In this document: positions 38,183 to 47,407 of the stretch, piece by piece
Numbering within the stretch: the first letter of the stretch is position 1
How the letters are laid out: each line of letters begins with the position of its first letter
From: Agarivorans sp. TSD2052
Lineage (GTDB): Bacteria > Pseudomonadota > Gammaproteobacteria > Enterobacterales > Celerinatantimonadaceae
Direction of reading: 5' to 3'
Length of the DNA: 64,000 nucleotides
Assembly: GCF_023238625.1 (NCBI RefSeq)
Contig: NZ_CP096670.1
Coordinates: 2,283,501-2,347,500 of the forward strand
Translations under genes and position numbers: made by a program
Notes under the pieces: generated by a model
Told to the model about the DNA's origin: nothing
What the model saw: the letters and a program-made list of their open reading frames with translations, nothing else
Databases searched by the model: none

Positions 38183-38472
38183 ACGATTGCTTGCTTTACA
38201 TTCAATTTAAGCATGCTAAACAGCTATTAAATCTTATCTTAAAGTCATTTATTGCCTGAGATCTCACTATTACAATAAATTGCGAACTTTTACACACTTT
38301 TACAACCTAAAGTGCTTTATTATGTGTTGATCATGGATGATAAAAGGTTGTGTTAGTTGAATCAAAAGATTTACTTCTGATTAGCTTACCGGCCAAAACC
38401 CTTGGAACCATAAATATCTAGTAGTTAGAAAGTAAGTAAACTGCGAATCTTGCTTTCTCTAAAAGGTGATTC

Positions 38473-38700
38473 ATGAGATACAAAGCTAAAATAAGCGCAG
38501 CGATAACTCAAGCACTACCATTGATCCAAACGGCGACTGCTGACGAGGCAGTGTTGTGGAATATAGAAAAAGAGCGAGACTTGCTGTGTATGGAATTCAC
38601 TTCAAACTTAAGTTTTGAAAGTTTAGAAAGCGGATTCACGCAAGCTGCAGAAAAACTCGGATTAAGCTGTCCGGTAAGTATTTTACAATTGCGCCGCTAG
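38473..38700 (+). CDS. Small hypothetical protein
   Basis: 75 residues, one soluble domain, no signal peptide or membrane helix. AAGG lies at a good distance before the ATG and a hairpin terminator follows directly, which supports a real gene. I do not recognise the family. Confidence 0.6.
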   Translation: MRYKAKISAAITQALPLIQTATADEAVLWNIEKERDLLCMEFTSNLSFESLESGFTQAAEKLGLSCPVSILQLRR

Positions 38701-38710
38701 ATTAGAAATC

Positions 38711-38735
38711 TTGGGGGTGGTTGCTACCTCCCCCA
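38711..38735 (+). terminator. Hairpin terminator after the 75-residue gene
   Basis: GC-rich arms TGGGGGTGGT/ACCTCCCCCA with one mismatch and a short loop, followed by GTTCTATTTT. Confidence 0.6.
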
Positions 38736-38831
38736 GTTCTATTTTCCAAATAACCATGCCACTTATACAACCTTTTTCTCCCCTATAACGTATTAACCAT
38801 GAACCTTTAACTTTTACACGAGGAAAGGATT

Positions 38832-39086
38832 ATGGATTTGATTATTAACTCCCACGAAGGCGATATCTATTTGGTTTGCGAGCAAGCACCAGATGTTCGC
38901 GCTGTAACCGATTATCCCTATAAACACACTAAGCGGTTTAGCAGTTTGTCTAGTATTAAACAGCACTATCAGCAACAGTCTATTGACAAGGTATGGCTGA
39001 TACAGCATTCAGCTTATGACGAAATGTGTGGGCTTCCGAATAGTTCATCACTGCTTAAAATGGAATTGAGTTGGCCAAAACACTAG
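38832..39086 (+). CDS. DUF6482-like small protein
   Basis: 84 residues. The opening LIINSHEGDIYLV and the closing WLIQHSAYDEMCGL resemble small DUF6482 proteins of gammaproteobacteria, from memory; the match is not certain. No catalytic motif is visible. AGGAAAGG lies before the ATG, and a bidirectional terminator follows. Confidence 0.65.
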   Translation: MDLIINSHEGDIYLVCEQAPDVRAVTDYPYKHTKRFSSLSSIKQHYQQQSIDKVWLIQHSAYDEMCGLPNSSSLLKMELSWPKH

Positions 39087-39100
39087 AGTTTGGCCAACAA

Positions 39101-39127
39101 AAAAGCAGCCAATAGAAGGCTGCTTTT
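39101..39127. terminator. Bidirectional terminator between the 84-residue gene and msrA
   Basis: Arms AAAAGCAGCC/GGCTGCTTTT with a 7-nt loop and A/T runs on both sides. Confidence 0.85.
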
Positions 39128-39142
39128 AACGCTCAGTGACAA

Positions 39143-39778
39143 TTAGTCTTGAAGCCAGGGCGGTAAGCAAACCCCTAAGCCTCCAATACCACAGTAACCA
39201 TTGGGATTTTTGTGTAAGTACTGTTGATGATAAAGTTCAGCGTAATAGAAGATCGTGAACTCAACAATTTCGGTACTGATCGCTCTATCCAAGCCTTCAC
39301 CTTGTAGCGCTTGTTGATAAGCGTGCTGAGCTTGTTGGGCTAAACCTGCTTGCTCACTATTAGTAGCAAAAATCATCGACCGATATTGGCTACCCACATC
39401 CGCCCCTTGGCGCATACCTTGGGTTGGATCATGCTGCTCAAAGAAACACGCTAACAAGGTTTGATAGCTAAGCACTTTTGGGTCGTAAATGACTTTAACT
39501 ACCTCAGTATGACCGGTTAATCCGGTACATACCTCATCGTAGCTTGGGTTTTCAGTATATCCACCTGCATAACCAACGGCCGTCGACACTACGCCATTCT
39601 GTTGCCAGAACAAGCGCTCTCCACCCCAAAAACAGCCTAAACCAAAGTAGCCAACGCTCAAACCGGCTGCTGGTTGCAAATAGTCACTACCATTCACCGC
39701 ATGAATACCGTCAAGCGTAATAGCCGTTTTGCGGCCCACTAAGGCATCCTGCTCACTTACCATATCTGTTTTGCTCAT
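39143..39778 (-). CDS. msrA: Peptide methionine sulfoxide reductase A
   Basis: The protein has 211 residues. The catalytic Cys is in FGLGCFWGGERLFW, with TAVGYAGGYTENPSYDEVCTGLTGHTEVV, FFEQHDPTQGMRQGADVGSQYRS and a C-terminal Cys pair region (GYCGIGGLGVCLP) for resolving disulfides. It reduces methionine-S-sulfoxide. GGAG 8 nt before the ATG at 39778 decides the start over an upstream in-frame ATG at 39796. Confidence 0.95.
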   Translation of the reverse strand: MSKTDMVSEQDALVGRKTAITLDGIHAVNGSDYLQPAAGLSVGYFGLGCFWGGERLFWQQNGVVSTAVGYAGGYTENPSYDEVCTGLTGHTEVVKVIYDPKVLSYQTLLACFFEQHDPTQGMRQGADVGSQYRSMIFATNSEQAGLAQQAQHAYQQALQGEGLDRAISTEIVEFTIFYYAELYHQQYLHKNPNGYCGIGGLGVCLPPWLQD

Positions 39779-39822
39779 CGATACCGCTCCATTCATCTTG
39801 GCAAAAGCTTAAAACTAGCAAA

Positions 39823-41487
39823 CTAACCGCCGATTTTTGCCCAAGTATCACGTAAACCAACCGTGCGGTTAAACACCAGTTTTTCAGCGCTTGACTCTTC
39901 ACTATCAGCGCAAAAATAACCTTGGCGTTCAAACTGGTAGGCTTGTTCTGCTTTAGCGTTGACTAAACTTGGCTCAACAAAACCGTTTTTGACGATTAAT
40001 GACTCTGGGTTTAATACTTGAGTAAAATCTTCTTCTGCCGCCGGATTAGCCACCGTAAATAGGCGATCGTATAAACGTATTTCAGCGGCCTTAGCATGGC
40101 TGGCTGATACCCAATGAATCACACCTTTAGGTTTGCGTCCGTCTTCAGGGTTTTTGCCTAAGGTTGTATCATCGTAAGTACAATAAACCGTCGTCACATT
40201 ACCATTTTCGTCTTTGTCGCAGCGTTCAGCTTTAATCATGTAAGCATTACGTAATCGAACTTCTTTGCCGATCACCAAGCGCTTAAATTTCTTATTTGCT
40301 TCTTCGCGGAAGTCTTCAGCTTCAATGTAGAGTTCTCGGCTAAACGGAAGATCACGCTCACCCATGTCTTCACTTGGGTGTAATGGCGCGCTTAACTGCT
40401 CAACTTTATCTTCTGGGTAGTTTTCGATGATCACCTTGATCGGATCTAATACGGCCAAAGCACGAGGAGCATTAGCATTTAAGTCGTCACGAATACAGGC
40501 TTCTAACATTGGCATCTCTACCATGTTTTCCATTTTTGTCACGCCTATGCGTTTACAAAATTCAACGATAGAGGCCGCTGTATAACCGCGACGGCGTAAA
40601 CCCGCAATGGTTAACATTCGAGGATCGTTCCAACCATTAACATGGCCTTCGGTGACCAGGGTGTTTAATTTACGCTTAGACATTACCGTGTATTCAAGGT
40701 TTAAGCGTGAAAACTCGTACTGGTGTGGCACAGTATCGATAGTAATATTTTCAAGTACCCAATCGTATAAACGGCGGTTATCTTGAAATTCCAGTGTACA
40801 TAAGGAATGGGTTATACCTTCAATCGCATCTGAAATACAGTGAGTAAAATCGTACATCGGGTAAATGCACCATTTGTCACCCGTTTGATGGTGATGGGCA
40901 AAGCGAATACGATAAATAACTGGATCACGCATACACATGAATGATGAACTCATGTCTATTTTAGCGCGTAAGGAACACTCGCCTTCTTTAAACTCGCCAG
41001 CTCGCATTTTTTCAAACAACGCTAAATTTTCTTCAACAGACGTATCACGGTACGGACTGTTTTTTCCTGGTTGACTTAAAGTCCCACGGTATTCACGTGC
41101 TTCCTCAGCATTTAGGAAACAAACAAATGCTAGGCCTTTTTCTATCAATTCAACCGCGTAGCCGTACAATTGGTCAAAGTAGTTAGATGAATAACATACT
41201 TCACTATCCCATTCGAAACCCAACCACTTAACGTCTTGTTGAATAGAGTTAACGTAGTCTATATCTTCTTTTTCTGGGTTGGTGTCATCAAAGCGTAAAT
41301 TACACGCTCCTTGGTAGTCTTGAGCAATGCCAAAATTGAGACAGATCGACTTAGCATGGCCGATGTGTAAGTAACCATTTGGCTCAGGTGGAAAACGTGT
41401 ATGCACACTTGTGTGTTTACCTGATTTAAGATCTTCATCAATAATGTGACGAATGAAATTGCTAGGGCGATTGTCCGCCTCACTCAT
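39823..41487 (-). CDS. glnS: Glutaminyl-tRNA synthetase
   Basis: Class I synthetase of 554 residues. HIGH motif at 41-44 in [20 protein letters not shown] variant VMSKRKL, and the anticodon-binding beta-barrels at the C-terminus ([22 protein letters not shown]). The length matches E. coli GlnS. It charges tRNA-Gln in the cytoplasm. It stands alone upstream of msrA with a 44-bp gap. Confidence 0.97.
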   Translation of the reverse strand: MSEADNRPSNFIRHIIDEDLKSGKHTSVHTRFPPEPNGYLHIGHAKSICLNFGIAQDYQGACNLRFDDTNPEKEDIDYVNSIQQDVKWLGFEWDSEVCYSSNYFDQLYGYAVELIEKGLAFVCFLNAEEAREYRGTLSQPGKNSPYRDTSVEENLALFEKMRAGEFKEGECSLRAKIDMSSSFMCMRDPVIYRIRFAHHHQTGDKWCIYPMYDFTHCISDAIEGITHSLCTLEFQDNRRLYDWVLENITIDTVPHQYEFSRLNLEYTVMSKRKLNTLVTEGHVNGWNDPRMLTIAGLRRRGYTAASIVEFCKRIGVTKMENMVEMPMLEACIRDDLNANAPRALAVLDPIKVIIENYPEDKVEQLSAPLHPSEDMGERDLPFSRELYIEAEDFREEANKKFKRLVIGKEVRLRNAYMIKAERCDKDENGNVTTVYCTYDDTTLGKNPEDGRKPKGVIHWVSASHAKAAEIRLYDRLFTVANPAAEEDFTQVLNPESLIVKNGFVEPSLVNAKAEQAYQFERQGYFCADSEESSAEKLVFNRTVGLRDTWAKIGG

Positions 41488-41708
41488 ACCAGCCTACCTA
41501 TAAATACAGTTTAAACAAAATAGCCTCGTATAATCTCTGATTCTTAGGCTTAGTACAAGCAACCATCAGTCAAGCGACGAAAAGATCGCCGTATTCGCCA
41601 GATTAACCCTTTCTCATGGATTTAAACAAAGTTAATCCCTCGTCTTAATGGAAGATTTGCTTATATGGTTTATATTTTAATCAGTACTAAATAATACTAA
41701 GGAACGTT

Positions 41709-42110
41709 ATGAAAATATTGAGCTTTATAAGCGCTGTACTATTGTTGGTCGCTTGTTCTAGTCAACCAACTTGGGATGGAATGTCTGAGTCTGAAATCTC
41801 TGCCTGGAAAGAGATGGGAGTAAGCGTTGAGCAAGTACAAACTTATGTACGAGCCGGTATGAGCCAGCCCCAAGTAAAAGAATGGGTAGATCAGAATTTT
41901 ACTGACCCTAACCAAATAGTGGCTTGGGCAGGAAAATTTAGCGCAGTAGAATCCAGAGAGTGGCTAGACGCAGGCTTTGAACTGGCAGCAGCAAGCGACT
42001 GGTCACAGAATAAATTCAGCGCTGCTGAAGCCAGTGACTGGGTATCTTCAGATTTTAACTTAGACCAAGCAAAAGCCAACCGCGATAAAGGGTTAAGCCC
42101 AGTTAAATAG
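41709..42110 (+). CDS. Lipoprotein with tandem ~13-residue W/G-F repeats
   Basis: A 133-residue lipoprotein with lipobox LLVAC (Cys16). The mature part is almost entirely repeats of about 12-14 residues, each starting with Trp or Tyr, three residues, Gly or a Phe, then a short Ala/Glu/Asp helix: about seven units from WKEMGV through WVSSDF to the end. Such repeats probably stack as helices. Function unknown. AAGGAAC before the ATG supports the start. Confidence 0.8.
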   Translation: MKILSFISAVLLLVACSSQPTWDGMSESEISAWKEMGVSVEQVQTYVRAGMSQPQVKEWVDQNFTDPNQIVAWAGKFSAVESREWLDAGFELAAASDWSQNKFSAAEASDWVSSDFNLDQAKANRDKGLSPVK

Positions 42111-42132
42111 TCATCCCTCGGCTAATCAATAT

Positions 42133-42161
42133 AGGTGGTTACTCGATATTAGTAACCACCT
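42133..42161. terminator. Hairpin between lipoprotein gene and convergent FAH gene
   Basis: 11-bp arms AGGTGGTTACT/AGTAACCACCT with a 7-nt loop; it includes the last codons of the FAH gene. Confidence 0.55.
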
Positions 42162-42948
42162 GATTGAGCGAGCTCACCGCGACACTCACCTTATCTCCTT
42201 TTTTCAATGCTTGGGTTCTACCAGGGGTACCGGTGAAAATTACATCCCATGGTTGCAATGTGACATAGCCACTTATATAGCTGACAATGTCCTCTACTGA
42301 ATGAATCATGTTTTTAGTGCTTTCTTGTTGCACAATGGCACCGTTTAAACGTGTAGTCACGGTTAAATCTGATGGGTCAATGTCACTCGTAAGCCACTGA
42401 GAGATTGGAGCAAAACCATCAGCCCCCTTGGCCCGCCACCACTGTAAATCTCGCCCTTGCCAACTACGTTCAGTTAAATCGTTGCCGGAGGTATAAGCAA
42501 ATACACAAGCTAAGGCTTGCTCTTTATTTACCTTGCTACAGGTTTTCCCAATTACCAGCACTAACTCTCCCTCAAAATGCACGTTGTTGGCATCCTTTGG
42601 CAGTAGCAAAGAGCCTCCGATGCTGAGAGAGCTAGCAGACTTAAAAAATATTTCAGGCTTAGCGGCACCAGAGTCGCCAGCATGACTCCGGTAATTTAAT
42701 CCAACAGCAAATACGGTAGCGGGTTTAATCGGCAGCAGAAATTTAGCATCATCAATAGCGGTAGATTGTCCGTTAGCTTCACCGCCGTCTAAGGGCGAGG
42801 CATCTAGGTGCAGGGCCAACTGTCCACTTCGTTGCACCCAAACGGGTGCCTGTTCGCCTTCGATAAGCGCATAATCATTAGCATGGCTGTAACTAGTAAT
42901 CACTGAGCTAAACATTAAGCTTAAATAAATCTGTCGACGGGCTTTCAT
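42139..42948 (-). CDS. Fumarylacetoacetate-hydrolase-fold protein with signal peptide
   Basis: A 269-residue protein. The C-terminal two-thirds is a FAH domain: VFAVGLNYRSHAGDSG, EIFFKSASSL, metal-site Glu pair in HFEGELVLVIGK, Asp in SGNDLTERSWQ, and TGTPGRTQALKKGD. The N-terminus is a typical Sec signal (KARRQIYLSLMFSSVITSYSHA, cleavage before ND). FAH enzymes are normally cytoplasmic, so export is odd. The start at 42948 (ATG) gives the signal peptide. The substrate is unknown. Confidence 0.85.
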   Translation of the reverse strand: MKARRQIYLSLMFSSVITSYSHANDYALIEGEQAPVWVQRSGQLALHLDASPLDGGEANGQSTAIDDAKFLLPIKPATVFAVGLNYRSHAGDSGAAKPEIFFKSASSLSIGGSLLLPKDANNVHFEGELVLVIGKTCSKVNKEQALACVFAYTSGNDLTERSWQGRDLQWWRAKGADGFAPISQWLTSDIDPSDLTVTTRLNGAIVQQESTKNMIHSVEDIVSYISGYVTLQPWDVIFTGTPGRTQALKKGDKVSVAVSSLNQVVTNIE

Positions 42949-43011
42949 AGACAATCCTTTGCTGAGAACAAGTGGTTTTGAAACTAATTACGTGACAAAA
43001 GCATGGTTAGT

Positions 43012-44589
43012 TCAATCCTCAATCACTTTGTTAATATTCAGACCTAAACGTTTCGCTAATCGATTTAAGTTTGCTCGATCTACCCCTAGGTCTCTGGCTG
43101 CTTTAGCCCAACTTCCATGATGCTTCTTTAAACAAGCAGCAATGATTTGGCGTTGATAAATATCTGTCGCAGCTTTTAGCGTCAGTGTAGAAGGTTCACT
43201 AATTATTGGCGCGATACTATCTACACTTTCAAGGTTACTGCTAACCACCGGTCTCAGTTCACCACAATCTACGATGCTTAAGTGCACAATACCCTTGTTG
43301 TGTTGTCGCGCTCGCGCTTTTAACGCAGCCCGACTAATTAAATGCTCTAGCTCTCGTACGTTGCCTGGCCAATCGTAATTGTTTAGATAATCGACTAAAT
43401 CAGATTGCAGTTTTATTTGGGCAATGCCTAGTTTGCGTTTAGTTAGCTCTATAAAGTAGCCAGCGAGCAGCTGTACATCTCCTGCTCTGTCTCTTAGAGC
43501 CGGTACACTCAGTGGGTAAACACTTAAGCGATGGTACAAGTCTGCGCGAAAACGCCCCTGCTCCACCTCACTTAATAGGTTACGGTTAGTCGCGGCAATA
43601 ACCCTCACATCAATAACTTGGCTGTTATCTTGGCCTACCGCTTGGATCTCCTTATTTTGCAGTACCCGCAACAACTTGCTTTGGGCCACCAGTGGCAGTT
43701 CACCGATTTCGTCCAGAAATATAGTGCCTCCATTGGCAATACTAAACTTGCCAGCTCGGTCCTTGTCTGCACCGGTAAATGCGCCTTTAACATGGCCGAA
43801 TAATTCGCTTTCAATCAAACTGTCTGGCAGAGCTGCGCAATTAACGTGGACTATTGGTGCTTTGTGCCGAGGCGACAGATTATGTACAGAACGCGCGACC
43901 AGTTCTTTACCTACGCCGGTTTCACCTTGAATTAAGGTAGTGAAATCAGATGGCGCCACTAGAGCAATTTCCTTTTTAAGGCGCTGCATTTCAACACTTT
44001 CCCCTATCAGTTCTTCACTATCGCTGTGCCAAGCTGAGAGGTTCATTTCTTCCAATACTTGTTGAGAATGGTAGGCTTGTTGTTCTAACAAGCTTAAGCT
44101 TAAACCGGTATGCAAACTGGCCGCGGCCATCGCTGAGATAACCTCAAGTGTTCGGCTCGCTATGTCATCAAATACTTGGGGAGTAAAGCTATCAAGAGTC
44201 AGCACACCGATCAGCTTGCTGTCGAAATAAAGGGGTAAACCCATACAGGCATGCACCGGTAAATCCCCATCTCGATCGATTAATAAACCGTCATAGGGAT
44301 CGGGTAAATCACAGTTAGCTGGAAAACGTACCGGTGAGGTTGAAGAACATATTTGTTGAAAACGTGGGTGCTCAGAAATGAGAAAGCGTCGCCCTAATGT
44401 GTCTCTGCTTAACCCTTGTAAGGTAAGGGGACTCAGCACTTCACCTCTTAGCTCTAACAACGCCACCGCATCACAACTAATTGTTTTTCTGACGGTATCT
44501 AATAAACGATCAAAGCGATGACGGTTTACTAAACTTTGCGCCAAATCTAGGGCCAATTCAATCAGTGCTTTTGAAGATATATCAGACAT
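43012..44589 (-). CDS. norR: Nitric oxide-responsive sigma-54 activator NorR
   Basis: A 525-residue activator. The N-terminal GAF domain senses NO through mononuclear iron in the family. The central AAA+ domain has GETGVGKE, the sigma-54 contact GAFTGADKDRAG and DEIGELP. The C-terminal Fis-type HTH reads WAKAARDLGVDRANLNRLAKRLGL. It is divergent from a small membrane gene and nnrS, with GTCA-N3-TGAC sites between. AAGG before the 44589 ATG supports the start. Confidence 0.92.
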   Translation of the reverse strand: MSDISSKALIELALDLAQSLVNRHRFDRLLDTVRKTISCDAVALLELRGEVLSPLTLQGLSRDTLGRRFLISEHPRFQQICSSTSPVRFPANCDLPDPYDGLLIDRDGDLPVHACMGLPLYFDSKLIGVLTLDSFTPQVFDDIASRTLEVISAMAAASLHTGLSLSLLEQQAYHSQQVLEEMNLSAWHSDSEELIGESVEMQRLKKEIALVAPSDFTTLIQGETGVGKELVARSVHNLSPRHKAPIVHVNCAALPDSLIESELFGHVKGAFTGADKDRAGKFSIANGGTIFLDEIGELPLVAQSKLLRVLQNKEIQAVGQDNSQVIDVRVIAATNRNLLSEVEQGRFRADLYHRLSVYPLSVPALRDRAGDVQLLAGYFIELTKRKLGIAQIKLQSDLVDYLNNYDWPGNVRELEHLISRAALKARARQHNKGIVHLSIVDCGELRPVVSSNLESVDSIAPIISEPSTLTLKAATDIYQRQIIAACLKKHHGSWAKAARDLGVDRANLNRLAKRLGLNINKVIED

Positions 44590-44614
44590 CACCTTATCCT
44601 TTTGACACACTGTA

Positions 44615-44625
44615 GTCTTATTGAC
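44615..44625. promoter_or_regulatory. Probable NorR site (near-consensus)
   Basis: GTCTTATTGAC, one change from GTCA-N3-TGAC, in the norR-nnrS divergent region, upstream of the exact site. Confidence 0.5.
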
Positions 44626-44640
44626 TCCACATTACAACGT

Positions 44641-44651
44641 GTCAATATGAC
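44641..44651. promoter_or_regulatory. NorR binding site
   Basis: GTCAATATGAC, an exact match to the NorR core GTCA-N3-TGAC, about 60 bp upstream of the sigma-54 promoter. Confidence 0.7.
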
Positions 44652-44690
44652 CACGCAATACACGTAAAAGCCTTAACATATTGATATTGG

Positions 44691-44701
44691 GTTGATTTAA
44701 C
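44691..44701. promoter_or_regulatory. Weak third NorR-like site
   Basis: GTTGATTTAAC fits only GT-N7-AC. It lies almost against the -24 element, which is close for an enhancer site. Confidence 0.25.
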
Positions 44702-44705
44702 GAAT

Positions 44706-44721
44706 TGGCACAACAAGTGCT
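44706..44721 (+). promoter_or_regulatory. Sigma-54 promoter (-24/-12)
   Basis: TGGCACAACAAGTGCT keeps the invariant GG and GC with 10 nt between. It reads toward the small membrane gene at 44779 and nnrS. Confidence 0.7.
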
Positions 44722-44778
44722 GTAGTTGATTGCATGAGCAAATTTGTATTGCTTATCGACTACTTTTAGGAAGGCTAA

Positions 44779-45045
44779 ATGACACTTCGCGCATATACAC
44801 ACTCTAGTTATACCCAGCAATTAAGCCCGTTTTCAAAGTGTATAAGGAATGGAAACTGGCTTATGTTATTGTCGCTAATGGTAATGGTTACATCTATTAT
44901 CATCTCCTACCCTTTGGCGTACCAGTTCACTATACCAGTTCAAATTGCCGCTCACATTTCCACAATAATATTCGCAGGCCTACTAAAAGTAGCTTACGTG
45001 TTACGCTGCGTAGGATTAAACGAACTAGGCCAAGAGGTAATATAA
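44779..45045 (+). CDS. Small membrane protein upstream of nnrS
   Basis: 88 residues with two hydrophobic segments (about 30-50 and 52-75) and a basic N-terminus. AGGAAGG 4 nt before the ATG is a strong ribosome site, it lies just downstream of the sigma-54 promoter, and its stop abuts the nnrS GTG start, so it is translated with nnrS. I do not recognise a family. A role in NO or haem handling is only inferred from the operon. Confidence 0.75.
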   Translation: MTLRAYTHSSYTQQLSPFSKCIRNGNWLMLLSLMVMVTSIIISYPLAYQFTIPVQIAAHISTIIFAGLLKVAYVLRCVGLNELGQEVI

Positions 45046-46248
45046 GTGCTACATATAGATGAACCCAATCAAAACCATCAAGCCGATTATTGGCATCAAC
45101 ACCCGGTACTAGAACTCGCTTTCAGACCGTTTTTCTTATTGGCCACCTTATCATCGGCCCTAAGTGTGGCGGTATGGCTACTGTTACTGAATGGGCATAT
45201 GCTAATTGGCCACCAAGGCTTAAGCCCACATGTTTGGCACGCTCATGAAATGTTAGTTGGTTTTGCCGCTACGGTAGCTGTAGGCTTTGTTCTTACAGCT
45301 GTGCAAACATGGACCGGCCAAGCAAGTATCAAAGGCAAAGGCCTAGTTGGCTTAATCGCACTTTGGTGTTTAGCAAGGCTTGGGTTTTACATTAATGATG
45401 CCAATAGCGTTATTTTCGCCATTGTCATGCAAGGATTATGGTGGCTTAGCGTTATAGCTGTGTACAGTAAGCTAGTGTTTGTAGCTAAAAATAAGCGCAA
45501 TTATATTTTTATTGTGCTACTTGGTGTGATGACTGCTGTAGATATGGCTATGTTACTATTTGATTTTACCGGTAACAGTGGTTTGGCCCTTCACCTCAGC
45601 CGTTCTATGGTCTTGCTGTTCACCATAATGATGGCCTTGGTCGGTGGTAGAGTAATCCCTTTTTTTACTGTTCGCGGTGCAAATACTCAAGCCATTAATA
45701 CTCCTGCGTGGATTAACCGTGTTATCGGTCCTTTTGCCATCACGACTGTAGCGATATTCATCTCCAGTTATTTCTACGATACGGCAGCGCTAAGTGCAAT
45801 ACTACTAATTGTGTTAGGCGCCTTGCATATAGTCCGTTTAAGCTATTGGCGCTCTATCAATACTACGAACGTCCCTTTGCTATGGTCGCTACACTTATCT
45901 TACGGGCTAATGGGGCTGGGGTTAATCTTACTTGGAAGCAGCCAATTTCTTGTTGCCGTTACTTTTAGTAACGCACTACACCTTATTACTATTGGTGCAA
46001 TCGGTTTGATGATTTTTTCAATGATGAGCCGTGTATCCCTAGGCCATACTGGAAGAACACTTAAAATAAAGCCGGTTATTGTGATTGCTTTTATCCTGTT
46101 AACCTTGGCAACACTGGTACGCACGCTAATGCCAATACTGTATAATCCATTAAGCGCTTGGAACATTAGCGGCATTTTATGGATAGTAGCCTGCTTATTT
46201 TTCTTAGTGGTGTATTTCCCCATTTTAATCAGTAAAAGAGCCTCTTAA
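45046..46248 (+). CDS. nnrS: NnrS family haem-copper membrane protein
   Basis: A 400-residue polytopic protein with about 12 hydrophobic segments. Conserved NnrS stretches are LELAFRPFFLLATLSSALSVA, PHVWHAHEMLVGFAATVAVGFVLTAVQTWTGQ, GGRVIPFFTVRGAN and ALHLITIGAIGLMIFSMMSRVSLGHTGR. NnrS proteins protect against nitric oxide stress, and some are NorR targets. The start is GTG at 45046, adjoining the preceding stop, with AGAGG upstream. Confidence 0.92.
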   Translation: MLHIDEPNQNHQADYWHQHPVLELAFRPFFLLATLSSALSVAVWLLLLNGHMLIGHQGLSPHVWHAHEMLVGFAATVAVGFVLTAVQTWTGQASIKGKGLVGLIALWCLARLGFYINDANSVIFAIVMQGLWWLSVIAVYSKLVFVAKNKRNYIFIVLLGVMTAVDMAMLLFDFTGNSGLALHLSRSMVLLFTIMMALVGGRVIPFFTVRGANTQAINTPAWINRVIGPFAITTVAIFISSYFYDTAALSAILLIVLGALHIVRLSYWRSINTTNVPLLWSLHLSYGLMGLGLILLGSSQFLVAVTFSNALHLITIGAIGLMIFSMMSRVSLGHTGRTLKIKPVIVIAFILLTLATLVRTLMPILYNPLSAWNISGILWIVACLFFLVVYFPILISKRAS

Positions 46249-46280
46249 CTACCCACGTTTCACTAGCCATTGATATACCA

Positions 46281-46310
46281 TTACGGCTTTGACAGTCTTC
46301 AAAGCCGTAA
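46281..46310. terminator. Hairpin between convergent nnrS and the FUSC gene
   Basis: 12-bp arms TTACGGCTTTGA and complement, 6-nt loop. No strong U-run. Confidence 0.6.
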
Positions 46311-46381
46311 AATTATGAACGCCAAATTAATTTTAGTGTTTGTCGCCTCGATCAAAACCCAAAACAGCTGTCTACCTCAAG

Positions 46382-47407
46382 CTAAGCTAAGCGGGTTTGT
46401 GAGGGCTCAAACACTGCTTCAGCCAATTGCATTACAATCTTAATGGTCACTAATACCAAGCTTAAAAATAATAACATTTGCAAGGGCGAATTAATGTCAT
46501 AAACAGGCCTTAAGTATTGGGCACTCATGGTCAGTAACACTAAGAACTGTCCGCCTAACATACGCACTACCATATGCTCTGGTCGATAAAATACCCGCCA
46601 TATCGCAAAACAGTTAATAAAATAGAACGCAGCCAACTGCCACCCGGCGTCTAAGGTTGGTAAAATAAATACATATTGAAGAATGATGACTATCGACCAC
46701 AAATAGATAAGCCCTAACATTTTATTCATCAACTTAGACTTAAACTCCACCATACTGACCCCCATGGTGGCAGCAATAAGCGGGAACATGAAACCACCGG
46801 GGATCGGTAAATAGATCCAAAGCGCCCAACTGACACATGTAATACAAATAAACTTAAGGGCTCTTAAATAACCCTCTTGCTTAGTGCTCAGTGCTACCGT
46901 TGGTTTGCCGTCTTGCGACTTGACACTCGAGCTCAGTGTATTCGAGTTTGGCCACAGCACACTAAACACCGTTGAAAAACAAATCACCCCCAGTAGATTT
47001 TCTTCTAATCTAAGAATGGCTAAATGAAAACTGTAGCCTTCACTGAGTCCGCCAGCCAGGCTGACAATAATAGCGACAATAAAAGCCATTTTATAGACGT
47101 AGCCATTTGGCGATCTCGCTGACATATAGGCTACAAACGCACCAAGGCCAGTAATACTTAAAAAGAACAGTTCTCGCTGTTGGCCAAAGCAGGCGATTAA
47201 AGTAAAACCAAGTACTGCGCCGATTAGGGTACCTAATACCCGATGGCTGGCTTTTTGAATTGCATGCCCATAGCTTTCAGTTGTCCCCATAACGACCACC
47301 GCAATAGCGCCCCAATAGGGTTTTTCCCAGCCAAAACTCAATGCGAGAAAAATGGTTAGAGCAAGGCTAGCGGCAACTTTTATGGCCATTTTGCTTGCTT
47401 CACTCAT
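46382..47407 (-). CDS. FUSC/AaeB-type inner-membrane efflux protein
   Basis: A 341-residue FUSC-family protein with two clusters of hydrophobic helices. KVAASLALTIFLALSFGWEKPYWGAIAVVVMGTTESYGHAIQKASHRVLGTLIGAVLG (split over residues 9-66) is the FUSC signature. It is about half the length of E. coli AaeB, with only the N-terminal half-type architecture. Overlaps the adaptor gene by 4 bp. It probably exports aromatic or other organic acids. Confidence 0.85.
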   Translation of the reverse strand: MSEASKMAIKVAASLALTIFLALSFGWEKPYWGAIAVVVMGTTESYGHAIQKASHRVLGTLIGAVLGFTLIACFGQQRELFFLSITGLGAFVAYMSARSPNGYVYKMAFIVAIIVSLAGGLSEGYSFHLAILRLEENLLGVICFSTVFSVLWPNSNTLSSSVKSQDGKPTVALSTKQEGYLRALKFICITCVSWALWIYLPIPGGFMFPLIAATMGVSMVEFKSKLMNKMLGLIYLWSIVIILQYVFILPTLDAGWQLAAFYFINCFAIWRVFYRPEHMVVRMLGGQFLVLLTMSAQYLRPVYDINSPLQMLLFLSLVLVTIKIVMQLAEAVFEPSQTRLA

